Source: Natranaerovirga pectinivora
GTDB lineage: Bacteria; Bacillota; Clostridia; Lachnospirales; DSM-24629
Length of the DNA stretch: 64,000 nt
Assembly (NCBI RefSeq): GCF_004342165.1
Contig: NZ_SMAL01000001.1
Span: 186,001 to 250,000 of the forward strand
Direction: 5' to 3'
Below, piece by piece: positions 26,614-35,260 of this stretch. Position numbers and translations under genes: made by a program. Under the pieces are notes generated by a model, which was not told the DNA's origin, searched no databases, and worked only from the letters and a program-made list of their open reading frames with translations. Positions within the stretch are counted from its first letter, which is position 1; each line of letters starts with the position of its first letter.

Positions 26614-27777
26614 ATGTTCAAAAGATGCATTCTAATAATTATGTTTGTAATAGCATTTTCGCCTAAATCTTTTGCTCAAAATATAAATCAAGAAGAATAT
26701 GTAAACAAACAAAAAGAAATGTCTGTAGACTATGACTCTATTCAAGTATCTATAAACAGTCTACAAATGGAGTTAGTAGGTAACGAACCCTTAAATTTCA
26801 GATCTCTAGTGGATGGGATAATATCAGGAGAACTTGATATTTCTGTAATGAGCTTGTTTAGAATGCTAATAGATAATTTATTAAAAGAAGTTGTTTTAAA
26901 TATGAATCTAATGGTACAAGTCATAATTGTTTGTGTGATTATGGCCATATTTACCAACTTTACATCTGCTTTTAATAGTAAATATATTAGTGAGGTTGGC
27001 TTTTTTGTTACCTACCTAATATTGTCAGCATTACTTATTAACACCTTCCAGTTGGTTAGTAGAATTGCGTATCAAGTTATTAGTCAAGCGCTTACCTTTA
27101 TGTATGCATTAATACCAAGTTATTTTGCAACTGTTTCATTGTCAGGGGGATTTAGTTCTACAATAATGTTTCATCAAACAACTCTTGTGTTAATTGGTAT
27201 AATTGATTGGTTTATACTAAAGACCATTATACCCCTTATAAATCTTGTGGTTCTATTGGAGATAGCCAATAACATAACAGAAGAGCATATATTATCAAAA
27301 TTAACAGAGATGTTTAAAGTGGCAATAGCTTGGATTTTAAAGTCAATTACCGTATTCTTTTTTGGATTAAATTTATTACAGAGTTTAACGATGCCAATTT
27401 TTGATTCTGTAGCAAATAGATCCATTAAAAATGTTATGCAAATAGTACCTGTTGTTGGTCCCTCTTTAGATGGTGTTGCAGATACTGTTTTAGGATCTAC
27501 AGTTTTAATAAAAAATGCTGTTGGTTTAGGTGGTGTTATTATTATTCTAATAATTTGTTTTATACCACTAGTAAAAATATTATCCTTTTTAATTATTTAT
27601 AAAGGTGTAGCCGCTGTTGTGCAGCCAATTTCTAGCAAAAGAGTAGTAAATTGTATATCAGGTATTGGGGATACTACAAAACTTTTATTAGGAACAGTTT
27701 TTACAGTTGTATTATTATTTGTTATAAGTATAGCAATCATATCAATTTCAACAAATATGATTTATATGGCTAGGTGA
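26614..27777 (+). CDS. spoIIIAE: stage III sporulation protein SpoIIIAE
   Basis: A 387-residue polytopic membrane protein with a cleavable-looking signal peptide (ending SFA, about residue 21) and about seven membrane helices from residue 90 onwards. Typical motifs are the FTSAFNSKYISEVGFFVTYL and PVVGPSLDGVADTVLGS segments. In B. subtilis it is a permease-like part of the SpoIIIA complex. The 68-base gap before it holds a weak AGTAACTTA/TAAGT hairpin but no clear terminator. TAGGAG precedes ATG 26614. Confidence 0.94.
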   Translation: MFKRCILIIMFVIAFSPKSFAQNINQEEYVNKQKEMSVDYDSIQVSINSLQMELVGNEPLNFRSLVDGIISGELDISVMSLFRMLIDNLLKEVVLNMNLMVQVIIVCVIMAIFTNFTSAFNSKYISEVGFFVTYLILSALLINTFQLVSRIAYQVISQALTFMYALIPSYFATVSLSGGFSSTIMFHQTTLVLIGIIDWFILKTIIPLINLVVLLEIANNITEEHILSKLTEMFKVAIAWILKSITVFFFGLNLLQSLTMPIFDSVANRSIKNVMQIVPVVGPSLDGVADTVLGSTVLIKNAVGLGGVIIILIICFIPLVKILSFLIIYKGVAAVVQPISSKRVVNCISGIGDTTKLLLGTVFTVVLLFVISIAIISISTNMIYMAR

Positions 27778-27783
27778 TAGAGT

Positions 27784-28386
27784 GTGATTTCTTTTATACA
27801 AGATTGGGTTAAAAATATACTGATATACTTAATTATAATAACAATAATTCAAAGTTTACTTCCTCAGGGCCAATACGTTAAGTATATTAAAGTTTTTACA
27901 GGATTAATTTTAATGATTATTGTCCTTATGCCTGTTGTTTCTATTAGTGGGTTGGATAAGCAAATTAATTATAGTCTTTTGGGCGAAAGATATCAATTAG
28001 ACCAAGGGCTTATGAAAAAGCAATATAAGGAGTTATCTAAACAACAAGAGGAACTGATTTTAAGTGCATATAGAACGGAATTAGAGAACCAAATCAAATT
28101 TCTATTAAATCAAGAAGATATATTTGTTAGCCAAGTTAGTGTTACATTAGAATCAGATTTTGAAAGCAATAATTTTGGGAATATAAAAAGTATAGATTTA
28201 GTAGCATCTTTTAAAGAGGTAAGAAATTCAAGTACCGTAAAGATAGATAGAATCATCATAACACATGATAACTCAACCATAGTAAAAACCCCTGAAGAAA
28301 TTATCTTTGAAAAAAGAATAAAAAGTATACTAATTGACTTCTACAAATTGCCTTCAGATAATATAAATATAAATATGAAAGTATAA
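27784..28386 (+). CDS. spoIIIAF: stage III sporulation protein SpoIIIAF
   Basis: A 200-residue protein with two N-terminal membrane helices (about 8-27 and 35-55) and a soluble alpha/beta domain similar to EscJ/ring-building folds. GTG 27784 follows AGGTGATAGA, overlapping the end of spoIIIAE. Its last codons ATGAAAGTATAA coincide with the left end of the inverted-repeat element at 28375-28684, so that element may have supplied or altered the final residues. Confidence 0.92.
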   Translation: MISFIQDWVKNILIYLIIITIIQSLLPQGQYVKYIKVFTGLILMIIVLMPVVSISGLDKQINYSLLGERYQLDQGLMKKQYKELSKQQEELILSAYRTELENQIKFLLNQEDIFVSQVSVTLESDFESNNFGNIKSIDLVASFKEVRNSSTVKIDRIIITHDNSTIVKTPEEIIFEKRIKSILIDFYKLPSDNININMKV

Positions 28387-28684
28387 TTTTCAAACTTCCT
28401 TGCAAGGATTTGAAAATCATGCTTTCATTGAAACCTTGTGCATGTAGCGTAGCGATAGGCATGTTACAAGGTTGCTATGAAAAGTTAATCTCCAAAAACT
28501 AGAAAATCAAGTAACTTAGTAACTTTATGAAAAGAGAATCAAGACAAACTAAAACAACTAAAAGACAAACGTATTAAAGTACTATAATCATCTGATTTTT
28601 AACATTACACTATATCAGATGGCCATCCAATTGAAAATGTAATTTCCAAATCCTTGCAAGGAAGTTTAAAAATTGCACTTTCAT
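28375..28684. mobile_element. MITE-like element inside the spoIIIA operon
   Basis: The ends of this region of about 310 bp are inverted copies of a unit of about 55 bp: 28375-28430 matches the reverse complement of 28628-28684 almost base for base over the central 40 bases, including ACTTCCTTGCAAGGATTTG. Each end is itself palindromic. Inside are further hairpins: AACCTTGTGCATG/CATGTTACAAGGTT (about 28432-28472) and CATCTGAT/ATCAGATG (28589-28621). No coding frame is evident. It fills the gap between spoIIIAF and spoIIIAG, where other clostridia usually have a short spacer. Size, terminal repeats and lack of genes fit a miniature inverted-repeat element; target duplications are not clear. Confidence 0.55.
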
Positions 28685-28713
28685 ATAAAAAATACAAGTA
28701 GGTGAAAAAACAA

Positions 28714-29304
28714 ATGAGCAAATTGATTGATGAAAAAAAATTATCCCTTAAAAAAATTGGGGTAGAGAAATTAATATTCCTATTGATTATAGGTGTATTT
28801 TTATTAATCGTATCAAAGCCGATGTTTGATGACGATATTACACAACCCAGTCAAGAAAATGATTATATACCCCCGACAACTACTGTAAAAGCATATGAGA
28901 AAACCTATGAAGAAGAAATGGAAGAAAAATTAAAAGCAGTATTATCAAAAATTGATGGTGTAGGAAAAGTTGACGTTATAATAACTGTAAAATCATCAAA
29001 AGAACTAGTTGTGAATAAAGACAATCCACAAACTTTTAGCCAAATTGAAGAAAAGGATGGTCAAGGTGGTGAAAGGATAAGCATCGAAAGAAGCAATCAG
29101 GAGGCTACTATTCTCACTAATAGCAGAGATGGGGTAAATGTGCCCTTTGTTGTAAAAGAGTTAGAGCCTGAAGTAAATGGGGTAGTAATAGTTGCAGAAG
29201 GTGGAGATAGTCCAAGAGTAAAAACTGACTTAATTAATGCAGCTGAGGTATTATTCAATATTCCATCGCATAGAATAAAAGTAATGAAAATGGTTTCAAA
29301 TTAA
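28714..29304 (+). CDS. spoIIIAG: stage III sporulation protein SpoIIIAG
   Basis: A 196-residue bitopic protein with one membrane helix (about residues 18-37) and a soluble ring-building domain facing the intermembrane space; SpoIIIAG forms a large ring in the channel. Motifs include ILSKIDGVGKVDVIITVKSS and the C-terminal VNGVVIVAEGGDSPRVK. AGGTG at 28700-28704 sits nine bases before ATG 28714; an in-frame GTG at 28702 overlaps it and is less likely. The gene lies immediately after the MITE-like element, which may affect its expression relative to the upstream genes. Confidence 0.93.
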   Translation: MSKLIDEKKLSLKKIGVEKLIFLLIIGVFLLIVSKPMFDDDITQPSQENDYIPPTTTVKAYEKTYEEEMEEKLKAVLSKIDGVGKVDVIITVKSSKELVVNKDNPQTFSQIEEKDGQGGERISIERSNQEATILTNSRDGVNVPFVVKELEPEVNGVVIVAEGGDSPRVKTDLINAAEVLFNIPSHRIKVMKMVSN

Positions 29305-29317
29305 GGAGGAATACATA

Positions 29318-29986
29318 GTGAATTTATTTAAAAGAAATCAAGTAGTTATTACTTCGTTGGTAATAATGATAGCAATAGCAGGATACTTAAACTTTACTCA
29401 GAAAAATATACCAGGACCAGATGATATGATGCCAACAGATAGCCAAAACATAGAAGGTGCCATTGTGCCAAATACAGAAAATTATATTGAAGTAGCAAAT
29501 GTTGACGATCTCAAAGATGATAAAGAAGAAAGTAATGAAGGTGCAGAAGAAACATCCTCTCAAAACCAAACGGATACGGCTCAACCTGGTGAAGCGATTT
29601 TCACAACCAATCCAATGGATGAAGTGAATATAAGTGATTATTTCTTAACAGCAAGATTAAATAGAGAGCAAACAAGAGCACGACAAAGAGAAGACTATAT
29701 GAGCATTATTAATAATGCAAATTTAACAGAAGAGCAAAAAGCCAAAGCAACGGATGCATTAATTGATTTGCAAGATAGAATAGAAAAAGAAGCAGCTGCA
29801 GAAGATATGTTAAGAGCAAAGGGATTTACAGAAATCTATGTTAGATTAACTGGCGATTCAGATATAGTAAATGTGGTTGTAAGTAGAAACGAAATAAGTG
29901 ATGCTGAAAGAGCTCAGATTATTGATGTTGTTACAAATATTACAAAATATCCAGCAGATAAAATTGTAATTACTCCATTTAAATAA
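29318..29986 (+). CDS. spoIIIAH: stage III sporulation protein SpoIIIAH
   Basis: A 222-residue protein with one N-terminal membrane helix (about residues 7-25), an acidic Glu/Asp/Asn-rich linker (about 30-100), and a C-terminal YscJ/FliF-like domain (EDMLRAKGFTEIYVRL, then TNITKYPADKIVITPF). SpoIIIAH in the mother cell membrane binds forespore SpoIIQ to join the two membranes. AAGGAGG precedes GTG 29318. It is the last gene of the spoIIIA operon. spoIIQ is not in this window; many clostridia use another LytM protein. Confidence 0.94.
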   Translation: MNLFKRNQVVITSLVIMIAIAGYLNFTQKNIPGPDDMMPTDSQNIEGAIVPNTENYIEVANVDDLKDDKEESNEGAEETSSQNQTDTAQPGEAIFTTNPMDEVNISDYFLTARLNREQTRARQREDYMSIINNANLTEEQKAKATDALIDLQDRIEKEAAAEDMLRAKGFTEIYVRLTGDSDIVNVVVSRNEISDAERAQIIDVVTNITKYPADKIVITPFK

Positions 29987-30058
29987 AAACTATTTGCAAA
30001 TAACTTCCAATTTGGCTATAATAAACTAGAATGATAAAGATAAGTAAGGAGGAAAGAT

Positions 30059-30436
30059 ATGGAGCCTAGAAATACTTATAAAATACATGAAAAAGATCAA
30101 GTAGGTGAAGTTCATATTGCAGATGAAGTTGTTGCAATTATTGCAGGTCTTGCAGCCACAGAAGTAGAAGGTGTTTGCGATATGGCAGGAAATATTACAG
30201 GGGAACTTGTAAGCAAATTAGGAATGAAAAACCTTTCAAAAGGTGTTAAAGTTGAAGTTGGGGAACAAGATGTGGTTGTTGACCTAGCATTAAACTTAGA
30301 ATATGGTTTTAGCATTCCAGAAGTATCTGCTACAGTGCAAGATCGTGTTAAGTCAGCAATAGAAACAATGACTGGTTTAACGGTTTCTGAAGTGAATATT
30401 AGGATAGCAGGCGTTAATGTTGGAGAAAATAAATAA
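30059..30436 (+). CDS. Asp23/Gls24 family protein (YqhY-like)
   Basis: A 125-residue Asp23/Gls24 (DUF322) protein with VHIADEVVAIIAGLAATEVEGV and the later GLTVSEVNIRIAGVNV segment typical of the family. In B. subtilis the YqhY homologue lies next to accBC and nusB and affects fatty acid synthesis control, but the molecular role is not firmly known. AAGGAGG precedes ATG 30059. It is followed by a stem-loop and nusB, the usual neighbour. Confidence 0.88.
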   Translation: MEPRNTYKIHEKDQVGEVHIADEVVAIIAGLAATEVEGVCDMAGNITGELVSKLGMKNLSKGVKVEVGEQDVVVDLALNLEYGFSIPEVSATVQDRVKSAIETMTGLTVSEVNIRIAGVNVGENK

Positions 30437-30480
30437 GATTTTATCTTTTTTATTGGAAATAAATAGTGTATAATGATACT

Positions 30481-30510
30481 AAACCCTTAAATTTTATATT
30501 TAAGGGTTTT
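30481..30510 (+). terminator. stem-loop between the Asp23-like gene and nusB
   Basis: AAACCCTTAAAT at 30481-30492 pairs perfectly with ATTTAAGGGTTT at 30498-30509. Only four T follow, so it may be a terminator or a processing or attenuation hairpin. Confidence 0.6.
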
Positions 30511-30579
30511 AAGTTGTGCAATTATTGGTAGACTATGGATGATGGAAGTATTACCAGTAGCACATTAGGAGGAAAATAA

Positions 30580-31014
30580 ATGAACAGACGTGAACTTAGA
30601 GAACATACTTTTATGATTTTATTTAGAATAGAATTTAGTCCTAGAGATGAATTTGAAGAACAGGTAAAAATGTACTTAGAAGCATTAAAAACTGAAGATG
30701 AGAAAGGGCTAAAGTATATATACAATCAAGTAAATGGCGTAGTAACAAACTTAGTAGATATTGACAATGAAATTGATGAAAAAACAGAGAATTGGAAAGT
30801 TAGTAGGATGGCTAAAGTAGATTTAACAATACTACGTCTAGCCATTTATGAAATAAATTACGATAATGAAATACCTACTAATGTATCTATAAATGAAGCA
30901 GTTGAGTTAGCTAAAAAGTTTGGTGGAGATCAATCCTCTTCTTTTATTAACGGGATCTTAGCAAAAATTGTGAATAAAGAAAGTGCTAATAATCAGGACG
31001 ATTCCATAAATTAA
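30580..31014 (+). CDS. nusB: transcription antitermination factor NusB
   Basis: NusB binds BoxA RNA with S10 (NusE) and supports rRNA antitermination. The 144-residue all-helical protein begins RRELREHTFMILFRIEF and has the conserved AILRLAIYEINY-like segment (LTILRLAIYEINYD) and PTNVSINEAVELAKKFGGDQSSSFINGIL. AGGAGG precedes ATG 30580. xseA follows 29 bases after its stop, in the usual clostridial order nusB-xseA-xseB-ispA. Confidence 0.95.
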   Translation: MNRRELREHTFMILFRIEFSPRDEFEEQVKMYLEALKTEDEKGLKYIYNQVNGVVTNLVDIDNEIDEKTENWKVSRMAKVDLTILRLAIYEINYDNEIPTNVSINEAVELAKKFGGDQSSSFINGILAKIVNKESANNQDDSIN

Positions 31015-31043
31015 AGACTGGCACACCTAAAGGAGTTTTACAA

Positions 31044-32255
31044 ATGAGAAATATTTTTTCAGTTGCACAGGTGAATGCATATGTGAAAAATATGTTTGTT
31101 CAAGATTATGTTCTTAACGATATTTGGATTAAAGGTGAAATATCCAATTTTAAGGAACATAGTTCTGGGCATGTTTATTTTACTTTAAAAGACAATGACA
31201 GTGCCATAGCATGTGTTCTTTTTAGTAGATATAGAGAGTTATTATCATGTGCTATTGAGAATGGAATGAATATTATCGCTAGAGGTTATGTTTCTGTATA
31301 TGAAAGAACAGGCCAATATCAAGTATATGTACAACAAATACAATTAGATGGCATAGGCCTTCTTTATCAACGATTTGAGCAATTAAAAAAGGACTTAGAT
31401 GAAAAGGGCTATTTTAATGCAGAATACAAGAAAGAAATACCTAGATTTCCTAAAAGGGTTGGTATTGTTACATCAGCAACTGGTGCAGCAATACAAGATA
31501 TTATAAATATAGCAAATAGACGTAACCCCTATGTACAACTCATATTGTATCCTTCTTTGGTACAGGGGCAAAATGCTTCTATAGACATAGTAAAAGGCAT
31601 TAAAAGTCTAGAAGAAAACTATGAAGTGGATGTCATTATTATTGGTAGAGGTGGAGGATCAATTGAGGACCTATGGGCTTTTAATGAAGAGATAGTGGCT
31701 CAGGCAATATTTGAGTGTAAGGTACCAATCATTAGTGCAGTAGGCCACGAAACAGATTTTACTATTGCAGATTTTGTATCGGACTTGAGGGCTCCTACGC
31801 CATCAGCAGCAGCTGAATTAGCTATACCATCATTAGATGCCATTGAAGAATTGATCAATCAACATAAATACAGGGTGAATATGGCATTAAAGAGAAAATT
31901 AGAGCATATGCAAAATATTGTTAAGCAACTGAACTTGAGAATGAACTATATTAACCCTCTATATCAAATACAAGAAAACCAACAATATCTTATGGATATT
32001 GAAAATTCAATGAGAGCAACAATGGAAGGTAAGTTAAAAGACAATAATCATAGGATACAATTGCTGAATGAAAAATTAAAAGCATTATCTCCTTACAGAA
32101 CCCTAAAAAATGGAATGGCCTATATTACAGATATAGATGGCAATATTATATCAAGTATTTCACAAGTAGCAGAGAATCAACTACTAAAGGTGCAAATCTC
32201 AGATGGTGAAATTACTGTAAATGTTAAAAATAAATTAGAGAAAAGGTGGGAGTAA
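31044..32255 (+). CDS. xseA: exodeoxyribonuclease VII large subunit
   Basis: XseA is the catalytic subunit of exonuclease VII, which degrades single-stranded DNA. The 403-residue protein has an N-terminal OB-fold (VKNMFVQDYVLNDIWIKGEISNF), the catalytic domain with VGIVTSATGAAIQDI, GRGGGSIEDLWAFNEE and SAVGHETDFTIADFV, and a C-terminal coiled-coil. The length is usual. AAGGAG precedes ATG 31044. The stop codon at 32253-32255 lies five bases before the xseB start, so the subunits are made together. Confidence 0.96.
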   Translation: MRNIFSVAQVNAYVKNMFVQDYVLNDIWIKGEISNFKEHSSGHVYFTLKDNDSAIACVLFSRYRELLSCAIENGMNIIARGYVSVYERTGQYQVYVQQIQLDGIGLLYQRFEQLKKDLDEKGYFNAEYKKEIPRFPKRVGIVTSATGAAIQDIINIANRRNPYVQLILYPSLVQGQNASIDIVKGIKSLEENYEVDVIIIGRGGGSIEDLWAFNEEIVAQAIFECKVPIISAVGHETDFTIADFVSDLRAPTPSAAAELAIPSLDAIEELINQHKYRVNMALKRKLEHMQNIVKQLNLRMNYINPLYQIQENQQYLMDIENSMRATMEGKLKDNNHRIQLLNEKLKALSPYRTLKNGMAYITDIDGNIISSISQVAENQLLKVQISDGEITVNVKNKLEKRWE

Positions 32256-32260
32256 CAAGA

Positions 32261-32452
32261 ATGGCTAAAGAACTTAAATTCGAAGAAGCTCTAGAGAACC
32301 TAGAGAAAATTATAAAAGAATTAGAGGAAGAGGACGCATCTCTTGAAGACTCTATAGTATTGTATAAAAAAGGGAATGAATTACTTAAATACTGTACAAC
32401 ATCTTTAGAACAATTAGAAAAAGAAATTCTAATAATTAATGAAGAGAAATAA
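32261..32452 (+). CDS. xseB: exodeoxyribonuclease VII small subunit
   Basis: A 63-residue helical protein with LKFEEALENLEKIIKELEE, the exonuclease VII small-subunit signature. It wraps the coiled-coil of XseA. An in-frame GTG at 32246 would be translated from within the ribosome site; ATG 32261 has GGTGGGAG upstream and is chosen. Confidence 0.94.
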   Translation: MAKELKFEEALENLEKIIKELEEEDASLEDSIVLYKKGNELLKYCTTSLEQLEKEILIINEEK

Positions 32453-32496
32453 AATAGAGATTAGAGAAGAAAATGTTCTTATAGAGAGGATAATAT

Positions 32497-33387
32497 ATGT
32501 CATTTAAATCAGAACTAATAGAAAAACAAAATAGCATGAATGCTATAATAATGGATTTTCTTCCCAAAGAAGGAACATACCAAAAATCAATATTAGAGTC
32601 TATGAATTATAGTGTTTCTGTTGGTGGTAAAAGAATTAGACCAATTTTAATGAATGAAACATATAGAATGTTTGGTGGCAAAGACTCTATAGTTAATCCT
32701 TTTTTGGCAGCAATTGAAATGATCCACTCCTATTCATTGGTTCATGATGATTTACCAGCAATGGACAATGATGATTTTAGAAGAGGACAACTTACAACCC
32801 ATAAAAAATATGGTGAAGCCCTAGGGATATTAGCTGGAGACGCGCTGCTTAATTATGCTTTTGAATTAATGAGCAAAGCTTGCTTGGAAAACCAAGAAAG
32901 TATCCTTAGTTCCGTAAAAGCGATGCATTTTTTAAGTGAAAAAGCAGGGATTTATGGTATGATAGGGGGACAGGTTGTAGATATTGAATCTGAGAACAAA
33001 GAAATATCCTTAGAACAACTAATCTTTATACATGAGCATAAAACATCTGCCTTATTAGAAGCAGCTATGGTTGTAGGAGCAATTTTAGCAGGAGCAAATA
33101 CGGAAGAAATAGAAAAAATAAGCAAAATAGGAAAGAAAATAGGATTGGCTTTTCAGATACAAGATGATATATTAGATGTAACAAGTAGTACAAAAGTCTT
33201 AGGAAAACCAGTTAATAGTGATGAGAAAAATAATAAATCAACATATATTAAATTTTTAGGAATGGATCAATCAAAAGAGCAAGTTGAAATATTATCTAAA
33301 GAAGCTATTAATGAATTAATAGACTTAAATGGAGATTCAGAATTTCTAATAAAAATTATTCAGTATTTAATAAACAGAAAAAAATGA
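32497..33387 (+). CDS. ispA: farnesyl/geranyl diphosphate synthase
   Basis: A trans-prenyltransferase that joins isopentenyl and allylic diphosphates. The 296-residue protein has GGKRIRP, the first aspartate-rich motif HDDLPAMDNDDFRRG near residue 84, GDALLNYAFE, and the second motif FQIQDDILD near residue 222. AGAGAGGA precedes ATG 32497. It follows xseB and precedes a YuiD-like gene, the OLE RNA, oapA and dxs, so several isoprenoid genes lie together. Confidence 0.94.
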   Translation: MSFKSELIEKQNSMNAIIMDFLPKEGTYQKSILESMNYSVSVGGKRIRPILMNETYRMFGGKDSIVNPFLAAIEMIHSYSLVHDDLPAMDNDDFRRGQLTTHKKYGEALGILAGDALLNYAFELMSKACLENQESILSSVKAMHFLSEKAGIYGMIGGQVVDIESENKEISLEQLIFIHEHKTSALLEAAMVVGAILAGANTEEIEKISKIGKKIGLAFQIQDDILDVTSSTKVLGKPVNSDEKNNKSTYIKFLGMDQSKEQVEILSKEAINELIDLNGDSEFLIKIIQYLINRKK

Positions 33388-33397
33388 GGTGTACAAG

Positions 33398-33844
33398 GTG
33401 GAAGGATTAAGAGCAATACTATATAATAAGGCATTAATAAGTGCTTTATTAGCATGGTTAGTTGCACAACTAATAAAGCTAATTATTACACTGATAAAAG
33501 AAAAAAGATTAGACTTTGCAAAATTAATTGCTTCAGGTGGGATGCCTAGTGCCCATACGTCTACAGTAAGTGCTTTAACTGTTGCAGTTGGAGAGTTAAA
33601 TGGATATGACTCAACCTTTTTCGGAATTAGTTTTGTTTTTGCGTTAATTATTATGTATGATGCGGCAGGTGTAAGAAGAGCTGCAGGAAAACAAGCACAA
33701 GTACTTAATAAAATTGTAGAAGAACTAGGGAATAAAAATCTACATTTTGAAGAAAGATTAAAAGAGCTATTAGGACATACACCAATAGAAGTATTTGCAG
33801 GTGCAATACTAGGGATCATTGTAACGTTCCTTTACTTGTATTGA
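33398..33844 (+). CDS. divergent PAP2-family membrane protein (YuiD/DUF212)
   Basis: A 148-residue membrane protein with the GGMPSAHTSTVSAL segment of the divergent acid phosphatase/PAP2 (DUF212, YuiD) family, and MYDAAGVRRAAGKQAQVLN. Three to four membrane helices. Enzymatic activity is not proven, but a lipid or isoprenoid phosphate substrate is plausible given ispA upstream. GAGGTG at 33386-33391 has a six-base spacing to GTG 33398, favoured over GTG 33389. In known OLE loci a gene of this type commonly lies beside the RNA. Confidence 0.87.
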   Translation: MEGLRAILYNKALISALLAWLVAQLIKLIITLIKEKRLDFAKLIASGGMPSAHTSTVSALTVAVGELNGYDSTFFGISFVFALIIMYDAAGVRRAAGKQAQVLNKIVEELGNKNLHFEERLKELLGHTPIEVFAGAILGIIVTFLYLY

Positions 33845-33882
33845 AACTCTATGCCCCTTACTTCCTAAGAGATACAGCTGTT

Positions 33883-33944
33883 TGTATCAAGGAACCTATA
33901 ATGGGTTAAGTAAAGTCTTATTCTATTATCGATTCCTTGATACA
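33883..33944. repeat. palindrome with CAAGGAA core upstream of the OLE RNA
   Basis: TGTATCAAGGAA at 33883-33894 and TTCCTTGATACA at 33933-33944 are perfect 12-bp arms around a 38-base loop. It shares the core of the repeats at 141-176 and 3118-3199 and lies between the yuiD-like gene and the OLE promoter. No T-run follows. Confidence 0.55.
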
Positions 33945-33962
33945 TATGACTTGGTCACTGAA

Positions 33963-33991
33963 TTGTTGAAAATTTAAAAATGTGATATAAT
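33963..33991 (+). promoter_or_regulatory. sigma-A promoter of OLE RNA
   Basis: TTGTTG at 33963-33968 and TATAAT at 33986-33991 are 17 bases apart, with an extended TGA before the -10. Transcription would begin near 33998-34002, exactly where the terminal stem of the RNA begins. Confidence 0.7.
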
Positions 33992-34001
33992 AAGTTATAA
34001 A

Positions 34002-34608
34002 GAGTCAAGCTAAAGATGCAGTATTCTAGTCAATAATTTTAATCCTCAAGACGGGGCTAAAAATCCGTTAAAGGGCATATCGATGAAGTTCCTGGTGTTG
34101 GCTGGCGACGCCCAGTTGCGGGCTTATGCTGGGAGTTAAGATATAAGGGCGATCCACAAAGGCATGTGGGCGTTGACCCTTATATCGTGGAGACCTACGT
34201 GCGTGAAAAACTTATAGTGAGTCATTTACGGCGTAGGAAGAACCTGTGGTGCGGTGAAGAGCTGTGGACAGAGTAGCCTGCCTTGCGTGATCAAAGGGGG
34301 ATAACGGTTTAAGGGTTTTTTCTTTTTGGCCAAAAAGAATTTACCTATGTACGTTTGAAACTTTTCTTCGCAAAAGAGGCTAGGGATTAAAAGATATTGC
34401 AGAGGAAAACTCCTAGACTGTTCTTTAGAAGCATATATGGGATTACAGTGCGGTTATTAAGGTGATCTAGCTCTATTGATGGCAACACAATAGGTATTCA
34501 TATAATGGGAAACCGCTTTTTTGGCGACAAATAAGTGTGAATGCGGGAAAACCTGCTAGACTATATGCCGCAAAATTTACTATATATGCTATCTTTAGCT
34601 TGATTCGT
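34002..34608 (+). ncRNA. ole: OLE RNA (ornate, large, extremophilic)
   Basis: About 607 bases with no credible coding frame, richer in G and C than its surroundings and dense in potential stems. Its ends pair: TCAAGCTAAAGAT at 34005-34017 with ATCTTTAGCTTGA at 34591-34603, a 13-bp closing stem. Size (about 610 nt), the promoter just upstream and the position between a DUF212 gene near ispA and a gene for a small DxxxD membrane protein before dxs match the published OLE RNA loci of extremophilic Firmicutes. OLE forms a membrane ribonucleoprotein with OapA, linked to tolerance of cold, alcohol and Mg2+ stress in Bacillus halodurans. Signature motifs of RNase P, tmRNA or group II introns are not seen. 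Confidence 0.88.
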
Positions 34609-34669
34609 TTATTATATACTGAAACCGTTAATTACAAGATATAAAAAAAAACAAGAGGTTGATGAAGTT

Positions 34670-35260
34670 TTGAGTAAAAAGAAAACCAATAAGATAAAGT
34701 TTAAATCATCTTATTCAAATAAAAAAGTAAATTATTCATGGTTAATTGGAATATCTATTGCAACTTTTATAATGGCTTTAATATTAGGATACTTTTCCTT
34801 AGTTTTTATGGAAAAAGTAAGTTTATTTGGTGCTTCTATAATACTATTTTTTTTAGTATTAATGGGAGTTTTTTTTGATGGTTTAGGAATTGCTGTAACC
34901 GCTGCAAATGAAACGCCTTTCCATTCTATGGCAGCTAATAAAGTAGTAGGTGCAAAGGAAAGTATATTAATAATTAGAAGTGCTAGTATGGTTTCTAACT
35001 TTTTTAATGATGTAATTGGAGACATTTCTGGAATTATTTCTGGGTCTGCAGCAGCAGTAATCGTTATAAAGATAAATGAAAGAATTTCTGTTGTATCAAT
35101 TCTTACAAGTTTACTGTTGACGGCTTTAATTGCTGGTTTAACCGTTGGTGGAAAAGCAATTGGAAAAGAAATTGCATTAAGAAAATCTAATGCAATAGTT
35201 TACAGACTAGGAATATTACTATATTATACTAATATAATGAATATATTTGGGAAAAAATAG
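34670..35260 (+). CDS. oapA: OLE-associated membrane protein OapA
   Basis: A 196-residue membrane protein with a basic N-terminus and four hydrophobic segments (about 24-46, 53-76, 115-134 and 143-167). It has DGLGIAVTAANETPF near residue 70 and a DVIGD (DxxxD) motif at 114-118, a hallmark of OapA, the partner that holds OLE RNA at the membrane. AAGAGGT precedes TTG 34670 by about ten bases. It begins 61 bases after the end of the OLE RNA and precedes dxs, as in known OLE loci. The identification rests on motif and context. Confidence 0.87.
   Translation: MSKKKTNKIKFKSSYSNKKVNYSWLIGISIATFIMALILGYFSLVFMEKVSLFGASIILFFLVLMGVFFDGLGIAVTAANETPFHSMAANKVVGAKESILIIRSASMVSNFFNDVIGDISGIISGSAAAVIVIKINERISVVSILTSLLLTALIAGLTVGGKAIGKEIALRKSNAIVYRLGILLYYTNIMNIFGKK

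Noticed and set aside
34002-34608. RNase P RNA, tmRNA or a group II intron
   Set aside because: The core RNase P GAGGAAAGTCC, the tmRNA tag frame and domain V of group II introns were not seen, and the neighbours fit OLE RNA.
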